Below are positions 1 to 5,741 of a stretch of DNA of 5,741 nucleotides, piece after piece. Position 1 is the first letter of the stretch. Each line of letters starts with the position of its first letter. The notes beneath the pieces are model-generated. The model did no database searches. It was not told where the DNA came from and saw nothing but the letters and a program-made list of their open reading frames with translations. The translations under genes were made by a program, and so were the position numbers. The stretch lies in the NCBI GenBank assembly GCA_002400805.1, contig NVRG01000084.1, forward strand, positions 1 to 5,741. Reading direction: 5' to 3'. This stretch comes from Gammaproteobacteria bacterium. Its GTDB lineage: Bacteria > Pseudomonadota > Gammaproteobacteria > Nitrosococcales > Methylophagaceae.

Positions 1-357
1 AACTCTATTGCCTTCGGTATCTATAAATTGAGCGATAAAACCGTTTTCGTTAATATCCATTTTAGGCATAATTACTTGTCCACCGGCATTTACCACCTTA
101 TTTAAGGCGATGTTTAAATCCTCTCCACCATTAAGATATACTGTTGAACCATCGGCGGAAGGTTTTAATTCTTCCATTTCTACAATTGCACCTCCAACAC
201 CACCGTTTTCCATATCGTAAGGAAACATTCCGTATTTCATATTTTTTTCAGGCATATGAAAATCGGTAATGGTTACCCCTAAAATTTCGGAATAGAATTT
301 TTTTGCTCTTTCGTAATTACTTACAGGAATCTCAAACCAGTTGATTGCATTTTTCAT
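1..357 (-). CDS. VOC/glyoxalase-superfamily protein, 3' end cut by window edge
   Basis: The frame is open from an ATG at 357 down to base 1, giving 119 residues without a stop. The protein starts MKNAINWFEIPVSNYERAKK and continues with FYSEILG, typical of the first beta-alpha-beta unit of a vicinal-oxygen-chelate fold. It ends near the window edge with FIDTEGNRV, a motif that in this family is normally followed by only a few more residues, so little is missing. The family resembles predicted lactoylglutathione-lyase-related enzymes; these single-module proteins usually act as dimers in the cytoplasm, and the substrate cannot be told from sequence. The start is preceded by an A/T-rich stretch with no Shine-Dalgarno site, as is usual in Bacteroidota. 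GC over 1-360 is 35%, and codons favour A/T endings, unlike the genes to the right. It is therefore probably of Bacteroidota (flavobacterial) origin and foreign to the rest of the window. Confidence 0.9.
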   Translation of the reverse strand, partial: MKNAINWFEIPVSNYERAKKFYSEILGVTITDFHMPEKNMKYGMFPYDMENGGVGGAIVEMEELKPSADGSTVYLNGGEDLNIALNKVVNAGGQVIMPKMDINENGFIAQFIDTEGNRV

Positions 358-390
358 TTTTAAATTGATTTTTATTGTTAAACTTAGGTA

Positions 391-398
391 CAAATTTA
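391..398 (-). promoter_or_regulatory. Bacteroidota-type -7 promoter box for the VOC gene
   Basis: On the minus strand this reads TAAATTTG, an exact match to the TAnnTTTG -7 consensus of Bacteroidota primary sigma factors. It lies 33 bases upstream of the ATG at 357, a plausible leader length. I see no clear TTG-type -33 element at the expected distance, so the box is supported by one half only. Its presence agrees with the Bacteroidota look of the gene. Confidence 0.45.
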
Positions 399-408
399 CT
401 TGAGCTTG

Positions 409-423
409 TGACAGAAGATGTCA
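409..423. repeat. Short inverted repeat upstream of the VOC gene
   Basis: TGACA (409-413) and TGTCA (419-423) form a perfect 5-base inverted repeat around a 5-base spacer. It sits 10 bases upstream of the TAAATTTG box, where the -33 element would be expected, so it could be an operator half-site pair for a dimeric regulator. Such short repeats also arise by chance. On the plus strand it is followed by G-rich sequence and a T run, but no gene on that strand would need a terminator here. Confidence 0.2.
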
Positions 424-520
424 GGGGTGTTTTTTTATTTTCAAAATAATTTTGCTAGTTAAGGGTTGCTTATATTTTTTAATATGGATTTCTGAATGTA
501 TTTTTTTATTCCTTTACTCA

Positions 521-775
521 TTACCCGTTCAACGCTCGATAAAGCGTTGAACGATCAACGCCGAGAGTGCCAGCCACTGCTGATGGCCGTTCGCCTGAAT
601 CAATCAACTTCCGAGCGTGTTTCACTTGTGCTGTTGTGAGCGTAGGAGGCCGCCCTAGACGTACCCCACGTTTTTTTGCGGCCACAAGGCCAGCTTGAGT
701 GCGTTCGACTATCAGGGAGCGTTCAAACTGCGCCATTGAGGCGAACAGGTGAAATATCAATTCACCATTGGCTGT
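521..775 (-). pseudogene. Tn3-family serine resolvase remnant (C-terminal part only)
   Basis: Residues about 711-794 of the long minus-strand frame match the end of a Tn3-type resolvase/invertase. TANGELIFHLF leads into the long dimerisation helix with the family signature FERSLIVERT, then RG...GRPP (746-754), then an HTH_7 DNA-binding domain with a recognition region SAVAGTLGVDRSTLYRAL. The N-terminal catalytic domain with the nucleophilic serine (normally about residue 10) and the active-site arginines is missing, so no recombinase activity is possible from this piece. GC of 541-720 is 56%, well above the kinase (about 43% in a sample) and the 5' flank, which suggests a third source. No Tn3 terminal repeats, res site or transposase are visible. 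It may be a transposon scar or an assembly join at a resolvase repeat. The family call is firm; the left edge is uncertain by about 10 codons. Confidence 0.8.
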
Positions 776-2905
776 TGCGATCTCTTCACTAACATCAACA
801 TCTGTTGTGCCAGTCACATAGAGTGTTGGAATAGTGGTTTGAAAATAGGCGTTCACCTTTTGCACTAAATCCAAGCCTGTTTCATTTATTAATTGATAAT
901 CAGCAACGATTTTATCTGGCTGTGTTGGTGATTGCTGTAAAACCGCCTCTAAATCTATGCCAGATGCGATAGCAGTTACTGAACAGCCCCAATGGTTTAA
1001 TAATTGTTCCATGCCAAAACGAGTATCTTCATCATCCTCGATGATCCAAATATCTTTATGCAATGACGCCAATACCTCAAGCTCCGCCAATGGTTCTTTG
1101 ACCCATTGGTCATCTCCGTAAGGTACATCAACATAAAACGTTGAGCCCTTAGTCAACTGAGATTGGAAACCAGCATTCAGGCCTAATACCTCGACGGTTT
1201 TCGCAACGATAGATAAACCTAAGCCCAAACCTTTATCTGATAACTGACGTGCTTGCGGAGCCCGATAAAACTCATCGAATAGTTTTGATTGGCTCTCATC
1301 GCTCATGCCTATGCCGGTATCAATCACACAGATACGAACTGCATCATTAATACGTCGACAACCTAATACCACTTTACCTTGCTCGGTGTACCGAATCGCA
1401 TTAGATAAAAAGTTGCGTAAAACCTGCTCTAATAAGGTTGGATCAGTAAAGACACAGACACTCGTATTGACCAGCTCTAATGTCAGATTTTTTTGTTTGG
1501 CCTGAATTTCAAACTCGATGACCAATTTTTCCAACACTGTTTGTAAATAAAAATGACGTGGCTTGGCCTGTAAACTGCCTGACTCAAGCAAGCTAATATC
1601 CAATAAGGCTCCAAACATGGCATTCATGCCATCTACGGCTTGGGTGATGCGATGCGTTAAATGCTGCTGTTCTTCTTGGCTAGTACTGTCTTTAAGCAAT
1701 CCCGTTAGCAAACCAATGGTATGCAAAGGTTGGCGTAAATCATGACTCGCTGCACGCAATAACTGTGATTTAGCAAGATTAGCGCGATCAGCTTCTGCTT
1801 TAAGCTGGCGTTGAATTTCAAGTTGTGATGTTGTGCCGGCTAAATCTGTTGATAACTCTGCCACCTGCCTGCTTTTTACTAATGAGATAAACAAATACAC
1901 CGTTAATAATAGGGTGATTAAACTCCCCGCCAGTAAACCAATATAGGGCCACCAAGTTTGGGCAGAACCGGCCAGAGACGTTTGCGGAAATACGGCCAAT
2001 AACCATTGTTTGTCTGCCACAACAATTGGAAAAGTCCAGTGGTCATTGTTGTTAAATTTAATATCATTGACGGTATTAAATTCATCACTAGAGGTATACA
2101 ACAACTGCTGACTCGAACTATTTCCATCATAAAGAGCAACGGTAAGTCGACCATTTTCTTGCTCAAAACTGCCAGAAAACAAGGCTGCAAAATCATAAAT
2201 ACCAACAACAAAACCGACTAATTTTTTCTGCCATGGCTCATCTCCAGCAAAGATTGGATGAAAAGCCTGAAACCCCAATAAATGTTGCTCCTTATTAAAA
2301 ATAGATAAGCGCTGAGTGATCGCTGTTTGCTGACTTTTTTTAGCGTTATTAATGACTTTTAACCGCGATGGAATTGACGCCATATTTAAACCAAGCGAAA
2401 GTTCGCCCACACTACTGGGAAATAAAGACCGGATAGGAAAATACTCTTGTTTACCCGATGCAGCCACTGGCAATCCATGTGCGGTAACTTCATGAATATG
2501 GAAGCTTAGATCTTCTTGTGCTTGTACATCTTTTTCAAACTGCTCTTTTTGTTCATCACTTACTCGAGCTACCCAGGCCAAACCTAAGGTACCATCATGA
2601 TATTGAGTATCTGTTGCTATAAACTCGGCCAGTTGCGCCTTGGAGATTTCGCCGGTAGTTAAATGCAACGACGCTACATTTTTCAATGAGTCTAAGGATA
2701 TATTCAGCTTGGTTTGAATTTGTTCGACTTGGGCTCGGGCATATTTTTCCGTTTCTAAATACAAGCGTTCTTTCGATATAGCTTGTAACTCAGAAAACCC
2801 AACAATTGACAAAACCAGACCCAATGCCAATACGGATAAAGCCAATACGGCTTCGAAACGAGTATTCTTTTGTGTAAACAAACGCTTTAATGTTGATGTG
2901 ACCAC
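521..2905 (-). CDS. CHASE sensor histidine kinase with receiver, fused in frame to the C-terminus of a Tn3-type resolvase
   Basis: A 794-residue frame. Start is GTG at 2905: an in-frame TAA lies two codons upstream, and AAGG sits about 13 bases upstream, a long gap. Order: TM1 about 17-38; periplasmic CHASE domain about 80-245, with GLAW, YFPI, LGLN and GF...HPIF motifs; TM2 about 318-343; a likely coiled coil 345-380; HisKA with phospho-acceptor H388 in SHDLRQPL; HATPase with N498/N502, G1 box DTGIGM (529-534), F543/F546 and G2 box GLGLGL (559-564); receiver from about 618 with acidic E623/D624/D625, phospho-acceptor D669 and switch T698. Near residues 703-717 the receiver passes into resolvase sequence that runs to the stop at 521. 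The kinase half most likely senses a periplasmic ligand and phosphorylates the divergent regulator at 3047. The frame is intact, but the 3' end is foreign, so the natural kinase gene is probably truncated here. Confidence 0.85.
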   Translation of the reverse strand: MVTSTLKRLFTQKNTRFEAVLALSVLALGLVLSIVGFSELQAISKERLYLETEKYARAQVEQIQTKLNISLDSLKNVASLHLTTGEISKAQLAEFIATDTQYHDGTLGLAWVARVSDEQKEQFEKDVQAQEDLSFHIHEVTAHGLPVAASGKQEYFPIRSLFPSSVGELSLGLNMASIPSRLKVINNAKKSQQTAITQRLSIFNKEQHLLGFQAFHPIFAGDEPWQKKLVGFVVGIYDFAALFSGSFEQENGRLTVALYDGNSSSQQLLYTSSDEFNTVNDIKFNNNDHWTFPIVVADKQWLLAVFPQTSLAGSAQTWWPYIGLLAGSLITLLLTVYLFISLVKSRQVAELSTDLAGTTSQLEIQRQLKAEADRANLAKSQLLRAASHDLRQPLHTIGLLTGLLKDSTSQEEQQHLTHRITQAVDGMNAMFGALLDISLLESGSLQAKPRHFYLQTVLEKLVIEFEIQAKQKNLTLELVNTSVCVFTDPTLLEQVLRNFLSNAIRYTEQGKVVLGCRRINDAVRICVIDTGIGMSDESQSKLFDEFYRAPQARQLSDKGLGLGLSIVAKTVEVLGLNAGFQSQLTKGSTFYVDVPYGDDQWVKEPLAELEVLASLHKDIWIIEDDEDTRFGMEQLLNHWGCSVTAIASGIDLEAVLQQSPTQPDKIVADYQLINETGLDLVQKVNAYFQTTIPTLYVTGTTDVDVSEEIATANGELIFHLFASMAQFERSLIVERTQAGLVAAKKRGVRLGRPPTLTTAQVKHARKLIDSGERPSAVAGTLGVDRSTLYRALNG
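526..553. repeat. Perfect 11-base inverted repeat at the resolvase 3' end
   Basis: CGTTCAACGCT (526-536) and AGCGTTGAACG (543-553) are exact reverse complements around a 6-base loop. It lies inside the last codons of the resolvase frame, just before the stop. An alternative weaker pairing, GTTGA (546-550) with TCAAC (555-559), competes with it. On the minus strand the stem is not directly followed by a T run, so it is not a canonical terminator. It could be a recombination-associated hairpin or simply a consequence of the coding sequence. Confidence 0.5.
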
Positions 2906-3046
2906 GTTTTAAACCGTTACCTTATATCTAGATCGCCGTAATTTTCTGAAAACAGTAAAGCACACTATTTAATGAAATACGTTATTTTTGCTGCTAGATA
3001 GCTTAATAGTTACCTTTCTACTACTAATTCCACTATTATTCATGCC
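2906..3046. promoter_or_regulatory. Divergent intergenic region between sensor kinase and response regulator
   Basis: These 141 AT-rich bases must hold promoters for both the kinase (minus) and the regulator-TRAP operon (plus). On the minus strand TTCAGA (2950-2945) and TATAAG (2926-2921) are spaced by 18 bases, matching 4/6 and 5/6 of the sigma-70 elements. However, this would start transcription only about 9 bases before the GTG and would overlap the AAGG, so it is weak. On the plus strand I find no convincing -35/-10 pair, and no good Shine-Dalgarno site precedes the ATG at 3047. An ATCTAGAT palindrome sits at 2926-2933. Shared control of both directions by the phosphorylated regulator is a reasonable inference, not shown. 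Confidence 0.4.
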
Positions 3047-3679
3047 ATGAAAATTTTGATTGCTGACGATCACGAACTCTACCGCGAGGCCTTATCGATT
3101 CTTGTTCACCGCTTAGGACAAGATACCGATGTGCATTTAGCTAGCAATTTCACCGAATTACTAAGCTTAATGCAAGCTCAAACCGGCTGGGATGCCATCT
3201 TAATTGACTTAAATATGCCTGATTTGAATTTTTATGATGGTATCAGCCAACTAACAAAAGACTACCCCGATACACCGGTTATTGTGGTGACCTCATCAGA
3301 AGATCCCAATGATACCCAACGTGCTTTAGAGGCCGGTGCTCTTGGCTATATGATCAAGTCGATGAAAAGCAACGACATGCTTAATGCCTTAAGGCTCATG
3401 TTAGAAAGTGGCATTTCTATTCATCCTGTTGCCGCTAACGACCCTCAAAATAAACCATTAACGGAAGATGATATTTTGCAGGCGTTGACCCCTCGTCAAT
3501 TCGAGGTATTGCAGCAACTGTGTGAAGGCGCGTCCAACAAACGCATCGCCTTAGATATGAACTTAAGCGAAAGCACAGTGAAGTTGCATGTGCGAGCTAT
3601 ATTAAGTGCTTTAGAAGTCTCAAACCGTACGGAAGCGGCGATCAAAGCAAAACAATTATTATCAACTGAGCTTAAATGA
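3047..3679 (+). CDS. NarL/LuxR-type response regulator
   Basis: This 210-residue protein has the standard length and layout of the NarL/FixJ family. Residues 1-120 are a receiver beginning MKILIADDHE, with acidic D7/D8, phospho-acceptor D54 (in LIDLNMPD), switch T82 and conserved K104. Residues about 145-205 are a LuxR-type helix-turn-helix, with LTPRQFEVL, SNKRIA and LSESTVKLHV. It is thus a cytoplasmic DNA-binding transcription factor activated by phosphorylation, most likely by the divergently encoded CHASE kinase. The ATG at 3047 is chosen because the first receiver strand begins directly there; no clear Shine-Dalgarno site precedes it, and another ATG at 3042 is out of frame. Its stop overlaps the next start as ATGA (3676-3679), so it is translationally coupled to the TRAP permease genes. 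It probably regulates this operon in response to the transported substrate. Confidence 0.92.
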   Translation: MKILIADDHELYREALSILVHRLGQDTDVHLASNFTELLSLMQAQTGWDAILIDLNMPDLNFYDGISQLTKDYPDTPVIVVTSSEDPNDTQRALEAGALGYMIKSMKSNDMLNALRLMLESGISIHPVAANDPQNKPLTEDDILQALTPRQFEVLQQLCEGASNKRIALDMNLSESTVKLHVRAILSALEVSNRTEAAIKAKQLLSTELK

Positions 3680-4200
3680 ACAACGTCATTTCTAAAACCA
3701 TCACTGCGATAGATACATTCACTGAGTGGAGCGGTCGCAGCGTGGCATGGCTAGTATTAGCGATGGTGTTATTGATTTGTTATGACGTTGCCATGCGTTA
3801 CTTGTTTCAACAAGGTTCTGTGGCATTACAAGAACTCGAATGGCATTTATTTGCCCTGATTTTCCTCCTCGGTTCTGCCTACACTTTAAAACACGATGAA
3901 CATGTTCGAGTTGATATTATTTATCAGAGTCAGCGAATATCCGATAAGCAACGTGCCATCATCAATATCGCCGGCATCGTTTTATTCCTATTCCCCTTTT
4001 GTATCTTGATATTAGTCTCTGCTTGGCCCTTTGTCGAAAATGCCTATTTTTATCATGAAGGTTCGCCCGATCCTGGTGGTCTGCCCTATCGCTATCTATT
4101 AAAAGCCAGCATCCTCCTCGGCTTTTTCATGTTGATAGTGCAAGGTCTCGCCGAATTACTGCGTAATATTCTCAAACTACAAGACACTGAGGCAAACTAA
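3676..4200 (+). CDS. TRAP transporter small permease subunit (DctQ type)
   Basis: A 174-residue membrane protein with four predicted transmembrane helices at about 20-40, 55-72, 96-117 and 140-162. The DctQ signature is clear: RYLF (41-44), the ELEWHLFALIFLLGSAYTL segment (53-71) and HVRVDIIY (76-83). The later EGSPDPGGLPYRYLLK segment (128-143) is typical of the subgroup annotated as mannitol/chloroaromatic or 2-oxoacid TRAP transporters. In TRAP systems this subunit pairs with the large permease in the inner membrane and helps dock the periplasmic binding protein; transport is driven by the sodium or proton gradient. It overlaps the regulator by ATGA and the large permease by TAATG. Only a weak TGAG (3667-3670) precedes the start, so translational coupling to the regulator is likely. 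The substrate is not determined. Confidence 0.92.
   Translation: MNNVISKTITAIDTFTEWSGRSVAWLVLAMVLLICYDVAMRYLFQQGSVALQELEWHLFALIFLLGSAYTLKHDEHVRVDIIYQSQRISDKQRAIINIAGIVLFLFPFCILILVSAWPFVENAYFYHEGSPDPGGLPYRYLLKASILLGFFMLIVQGLAELLRNILKLQDTEAN
4189..4192 (+). promoter_or_regulatory. Ribosome binding site for the large TRAP permease
   Basis: GAGG lies 7 bases before the ATG at 4200, inside the end of the small permease gene. It supports the start that overlaps the previous stop as TAATG. Confidence 0.6.
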
Positions 4201-5501
4201 TGGAAATTTGGGCATTAGTGATGTTTGCGGTGTTGTTTGTCTTATTATTAGCCGGCTTCCCGGTGGCTTTTACTTTGGGGGCGGTAGCTTTAGGTTTTGG
4301 CAGTGTATTTCTCGGTTTAGACTTCTTTAACCTCTTACCGCTCAGAATCTGGGGCATTATGACCAACTTCACCTTGTTGGCTGTACCCTTATTTGTATTT
4401 ATGGGCGTGGTGCTAGAAAAATCTGGCATTGCAGAAGAGTTACTTGAAACAATGGGCCAACTCTTTGGCCGAATTCGTGGTGGTTTAGCAATCTCTGTTG
4501 TGATTGTTGGTGCCTTATTAGCCGCCACCACCGGTGTAGTGGGTGCCTCTGTGGTCACCATGGCCGTGATTGCCCTACCCGTGATGTTAAAAAATGGTTA
4601 TGCGCCCAGTTTAGCCGGTGGCACGATTGCGACATCTGGCACCTTAGGACAAATTATTCCACCCAGCATTATTTTGATTTTATTGGGTGATGTTATTGGT
4701 GTGCCGGTTGGTCAACTCTTTATTGGTGCGGCTATCCCCGGCCTGATGTTAGTCATCGCCTATATTGCCTACATCGCCTTTATTGCTTGGAAAAATCCTG
4801 AACTTGCTCCAGCTATCACTATCGCTCCAGAAAATGAAGGGCAACTAGTATCTAAAGTATTCCGGAGCCTATTGCCACCATTAGCCTTAATCATCGCTGT
4901 ATTAGGTTCTATCTTCTTTGGTATTGCTTCACCAACCGAATCGGCGGCTGTTGGTGCTTTAGGCGCGATATTACTCGCGCTGCTGCATAAAAAACTAAGC
5001 TTAGATAACCTTAATAAAGCCATGCAACAAACCACACGGTTAACCAGCATGGTGTTTTTGATTTTGATTGGTGCCACTGCCTTTGGTTTAGTGTTTGTAG
5101 GCATGGGTGGTGACGATCTGATCTTTGATATCTTCAGTGACCTGCCGGGTGGCAAGTGGGGCTTCTTGATACTGAGCATGGTGCTGATTTTTGTTTTGGG
5201 TTTTTTCTTAGACTTTATCGAAATCTGTTTTATCGTGGTGCCCATCATCGCCCCTATCGCTATTCATCTGGGCCTTGATCCTCTGTGGTTTGCTTTATTA
5301 ATCGCCCTTAACCTGCAAACTTCATTTTTAACCCCACCGTTTGGCTTTTCGCTGTTTTACCTTAAAGCCAGTGCACCAGATTTAAAACTACAAGATATCT
5401 ATCGCGGTGTAGTGCCTTTTATTGTTATTCAAATCATTGTCTTAGCTTTAATTATTTGCTTCCCGTCAATCACGTTATGGTTACCTGGGCTGATGGAATA
5501 A
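4200..5501 (+). CDS. TRAP transporter large permease subunit (DctM type)
   Basis: This 433-residue, very hydrophobic protein has the normal length of DctM subunits and a dozen or so membrane segments. Family landmarks are LLAGFPVAFTLG (16-27), LLAVPLFVFMGVVLEKSG (59-76), TGVVGASVVTMAVIALPVM (111-129), the signature SGTLGQIIPPSIILILLGD (146-164), ASPTESAAVGALGA (243-256) and LQTSFLTPPFGFSLFYLKA (372-390). The SGTLGQIIPPS form again points to the mannitol/chloroaromatic/2-oxoacid branch. It forms the ion-coupled elevator-type transport domain in the inner membrane, together with the small permease just upstream. The stop is TAA at 5499-5501. No binding-protein gene precedes or directly follows it, which is unusual, since DctP is commonly in the same operon. 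The frame is complete with no disruption. Confidence 0.95.
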   Translation: MEIWALVMFAVLFVLLLAGFPVAFTLGAVALGFGSVFLGLDFFNLLPLRIWGIMTNFTLLAVPLFVFMGVVLEKSGIAEELLETMGQLFGRIRGGLAISVVIVGALLAATTGVVGASVVTMAVIALPVMLKNGYAPSLAGGTIATSGTLGQIIPPSIILILLGDVIGVPVGQLFIGAAIPGLMLVIAYIAYIAFIAWKNPELAPAITIAPENEGQLVSKVFRSLLPPLALIIAVLGSIFFGIASPTESAAVGALGAILLALLHKKLSLDNLNKAMQQTTRLTSMVFLILIGATAFGLVFVGMGGDDLIFDIFSDLPGGKWGFLILSMVLIFVLGFFLDFIEICFIVVPIIAPIAIHLGLDPLWFALLIALNLQTSFLTPPFGFSLFYLKASAPDLKLQDIYRGVVPFIVIQIIVLALIICFPSITLWLPGLME

Positions 5502-5611
5502 CGCAGTACAACCACTCATCACGCTGAATCCATTTTTGATAACCCCATCACATTTTTCCAATTTTCACTCCTAAAGGCCGCTATAAATTCGTCGATACCC
5601 TCTGTAAGCGT

Positions 5612-5617
5612 TATAAT
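5612..5617 (+). promoter_or_regulatory. TATAAT -10 box upstream of the last gene
   Basis: An exact TATAAT lies 71 bases upstream of the ATG at 5689. The best -35 at an allowed distance is TTCGTC (5588-5593, 18-base spacer), which is poor. The promoter is therefore plausible but would depend on an activator or on other upstream features. The remainder of the 5502-5688 gap shows no convincing terminator hairpin after the large permease gene, so read-through is possible. Confidence 0.4.
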
Positions 5618-5676
5618 TTTATAAAAAGGAAACATAAACTAATAGCGATCTTGATGCTCAATTAAGCGACTAGCTT

Positions 5677-5682
5677 GGGAGA
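5677..5682 (+). promoter_or_regulatory. Ribosome binding site of the last gene
   Basis: GGGAGA ends 6 bases before the ATG at 5689, an ideal Shine-Dalgarno spacing. It is the best such site in the window and supports a real gene starting there. Confidence 0.65.
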
Positions 5683-5688
5683 ATTATC

Positions 5689-5741
5689 ATGAAGACTAAT
5701 ACTGAGAAACTTGAATGGACAGAAACTAAAGACCAAATGCC
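5689..5741 (+). CDS. Start of an unrecognised gene, cut by window edge
   Basis: Only 17 complete codons are visible, reading MKTNTEKLEWTETKDQM. The segment is hydrophilic and charged, with no signal peptide or membrane segment, so it is not the start of a periplasmic TRAP binding protein, which would open with a signal sequence. The well-placed GGGAGA and a TATAAT box upstream make it a likely separate transcription unit. I do not recognise the family from this little sequence. Confidence 0.6.
   Translation, partial: MKTNTEKLEWTETKDQM

Noticed and set aside
526..553. Hairpin as a rho-independent terminator of the kinase-resolvase frame
   Set aside because: On the minus strand the stem is followed by GGTAATGAG rather than a T run, and it lies before the stop codon.
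526..560. Hairpin as an integron attC site
   Set aside because: The conserved GTTRRRY/RYYYAAC core pair in the right arrangement and the unpaired bases typical of attC are not present.
358..775. Complete Tn3-type transposon or a res site
   Set aside because: There are no 38-base terminal repeats, no transposase and no resolvase catalytic domain; only the resolvase C-terminal part is visible.
1305..2221. Several short open frames inside the kinase gene on both strands
   Set aside because: All overlap well-conserved kinase domains and show no recognisable motif or ribosome binding site.
2981..2995. Sigma-54 promoter upstream of the response regulator (TTGC at 2988-2991), as in classical dct systems
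   Set aside because: The required GG about 10 bases upstream of the GC is absent, and a NarL-type regulator has no sigma-54 interaction domain.
4172..4561. Minus-strand open frame opposite the start of the large permease gene
   Set aside because: It is antisense to a clear DctM gene, and its low-complexity T/P/K/N-rich protein is a typical shadow of hydrophobic codons.
4769..5248. Minus-strand open frame opposite the large permease gene
   Set aside because: It is antisense to conserved DctM segments and has the K/P/S-rich composition of a shadow frame.
1..5741. CRISPR array, tRNA or rRNA gene
   Set aside because: I saw no spaced identical repeats, no cloverleaf-like sequence and no rRNA segments.

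Overview
The window looks like DNA from a Gram-negative marine-type gammaproteobacterium over most of its length (about 760-5741). This rests on moderate GC, the style of the TRAP transporter and two-component proteins, and standard Shine-Dalgarno sites at two starts. The first 360 bases are different. They are AT-rich (35% GC by my count), use Bacteroidota-style codons, lack a Shine-Dalgarno site, and have an exact TAnnTTTG box upstream of the gene. Between the two lies a short GC-rich stretch (56% GC over 541-720; a kinase sample at 1021-1140 is about 43%) that encodes the end of a Tn3-type serine resolvase. The window is therefore a mosaic of at least two and probably three sources. Horizontal transfer, or a join made during assembly of metagenomic reads, would both explain it.

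Layout. 1-357 (minus): VOC/glyoxalase-superfamily protein, cut by the window edge. 358-520: AT-rich gap (25% GC) with the promoter of that gene. 521-2905 (minus): a single 794-residue frame made of a CHASE-domain sensor histidine kinase, a receiver domain, and then, in frame, the dimerisation helix and helix-turn-helix of a serine resolvase. 2906-3046: divergent intergenic region. 3047-3679 (plus): NarL/LuxR-type response regulator. 3676-4200 (plus): TRAP small permease (DctQ type). 4200-5501 (plus): TRAP large permease (DctM type). 5502-5688: intergenic, with a TATAAT box and a good ribosome binding site. 5689-5741 (plus): first 17 codons of an unrecognised gene.

How the genes probably work together. 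The kinase senses an extracytoplasmic small molecule through CHASE and phosphorylates the divergently encoded regulator. The regulator overlaps the permease gene by ATGA and the two permease genes overlap by TAATG, so regulator, dctQ and dctM form one translationally coupled operon. The permeases resemble the mannitol/chloroaromatic/2-oxoacid branch of TRAP transporters, so an organic-acid-like substrate is likely but not shown. The periplasmic binding protein (DctP) that such a transporter needs is not in the window.

The most unusual object is the kinase-resolvase fusion. The receiver keeps its phospho-acceptor Asp and switch Thr but is cut at its last strand, where the conserved Lys would sit. 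The resolvase has no catalytic domain. The simplest reading is a broken or chimeric 3' end. The alternative is a membrane-bound kinase carrying its own DNA-binding domain, which would be new but needs read-level support.
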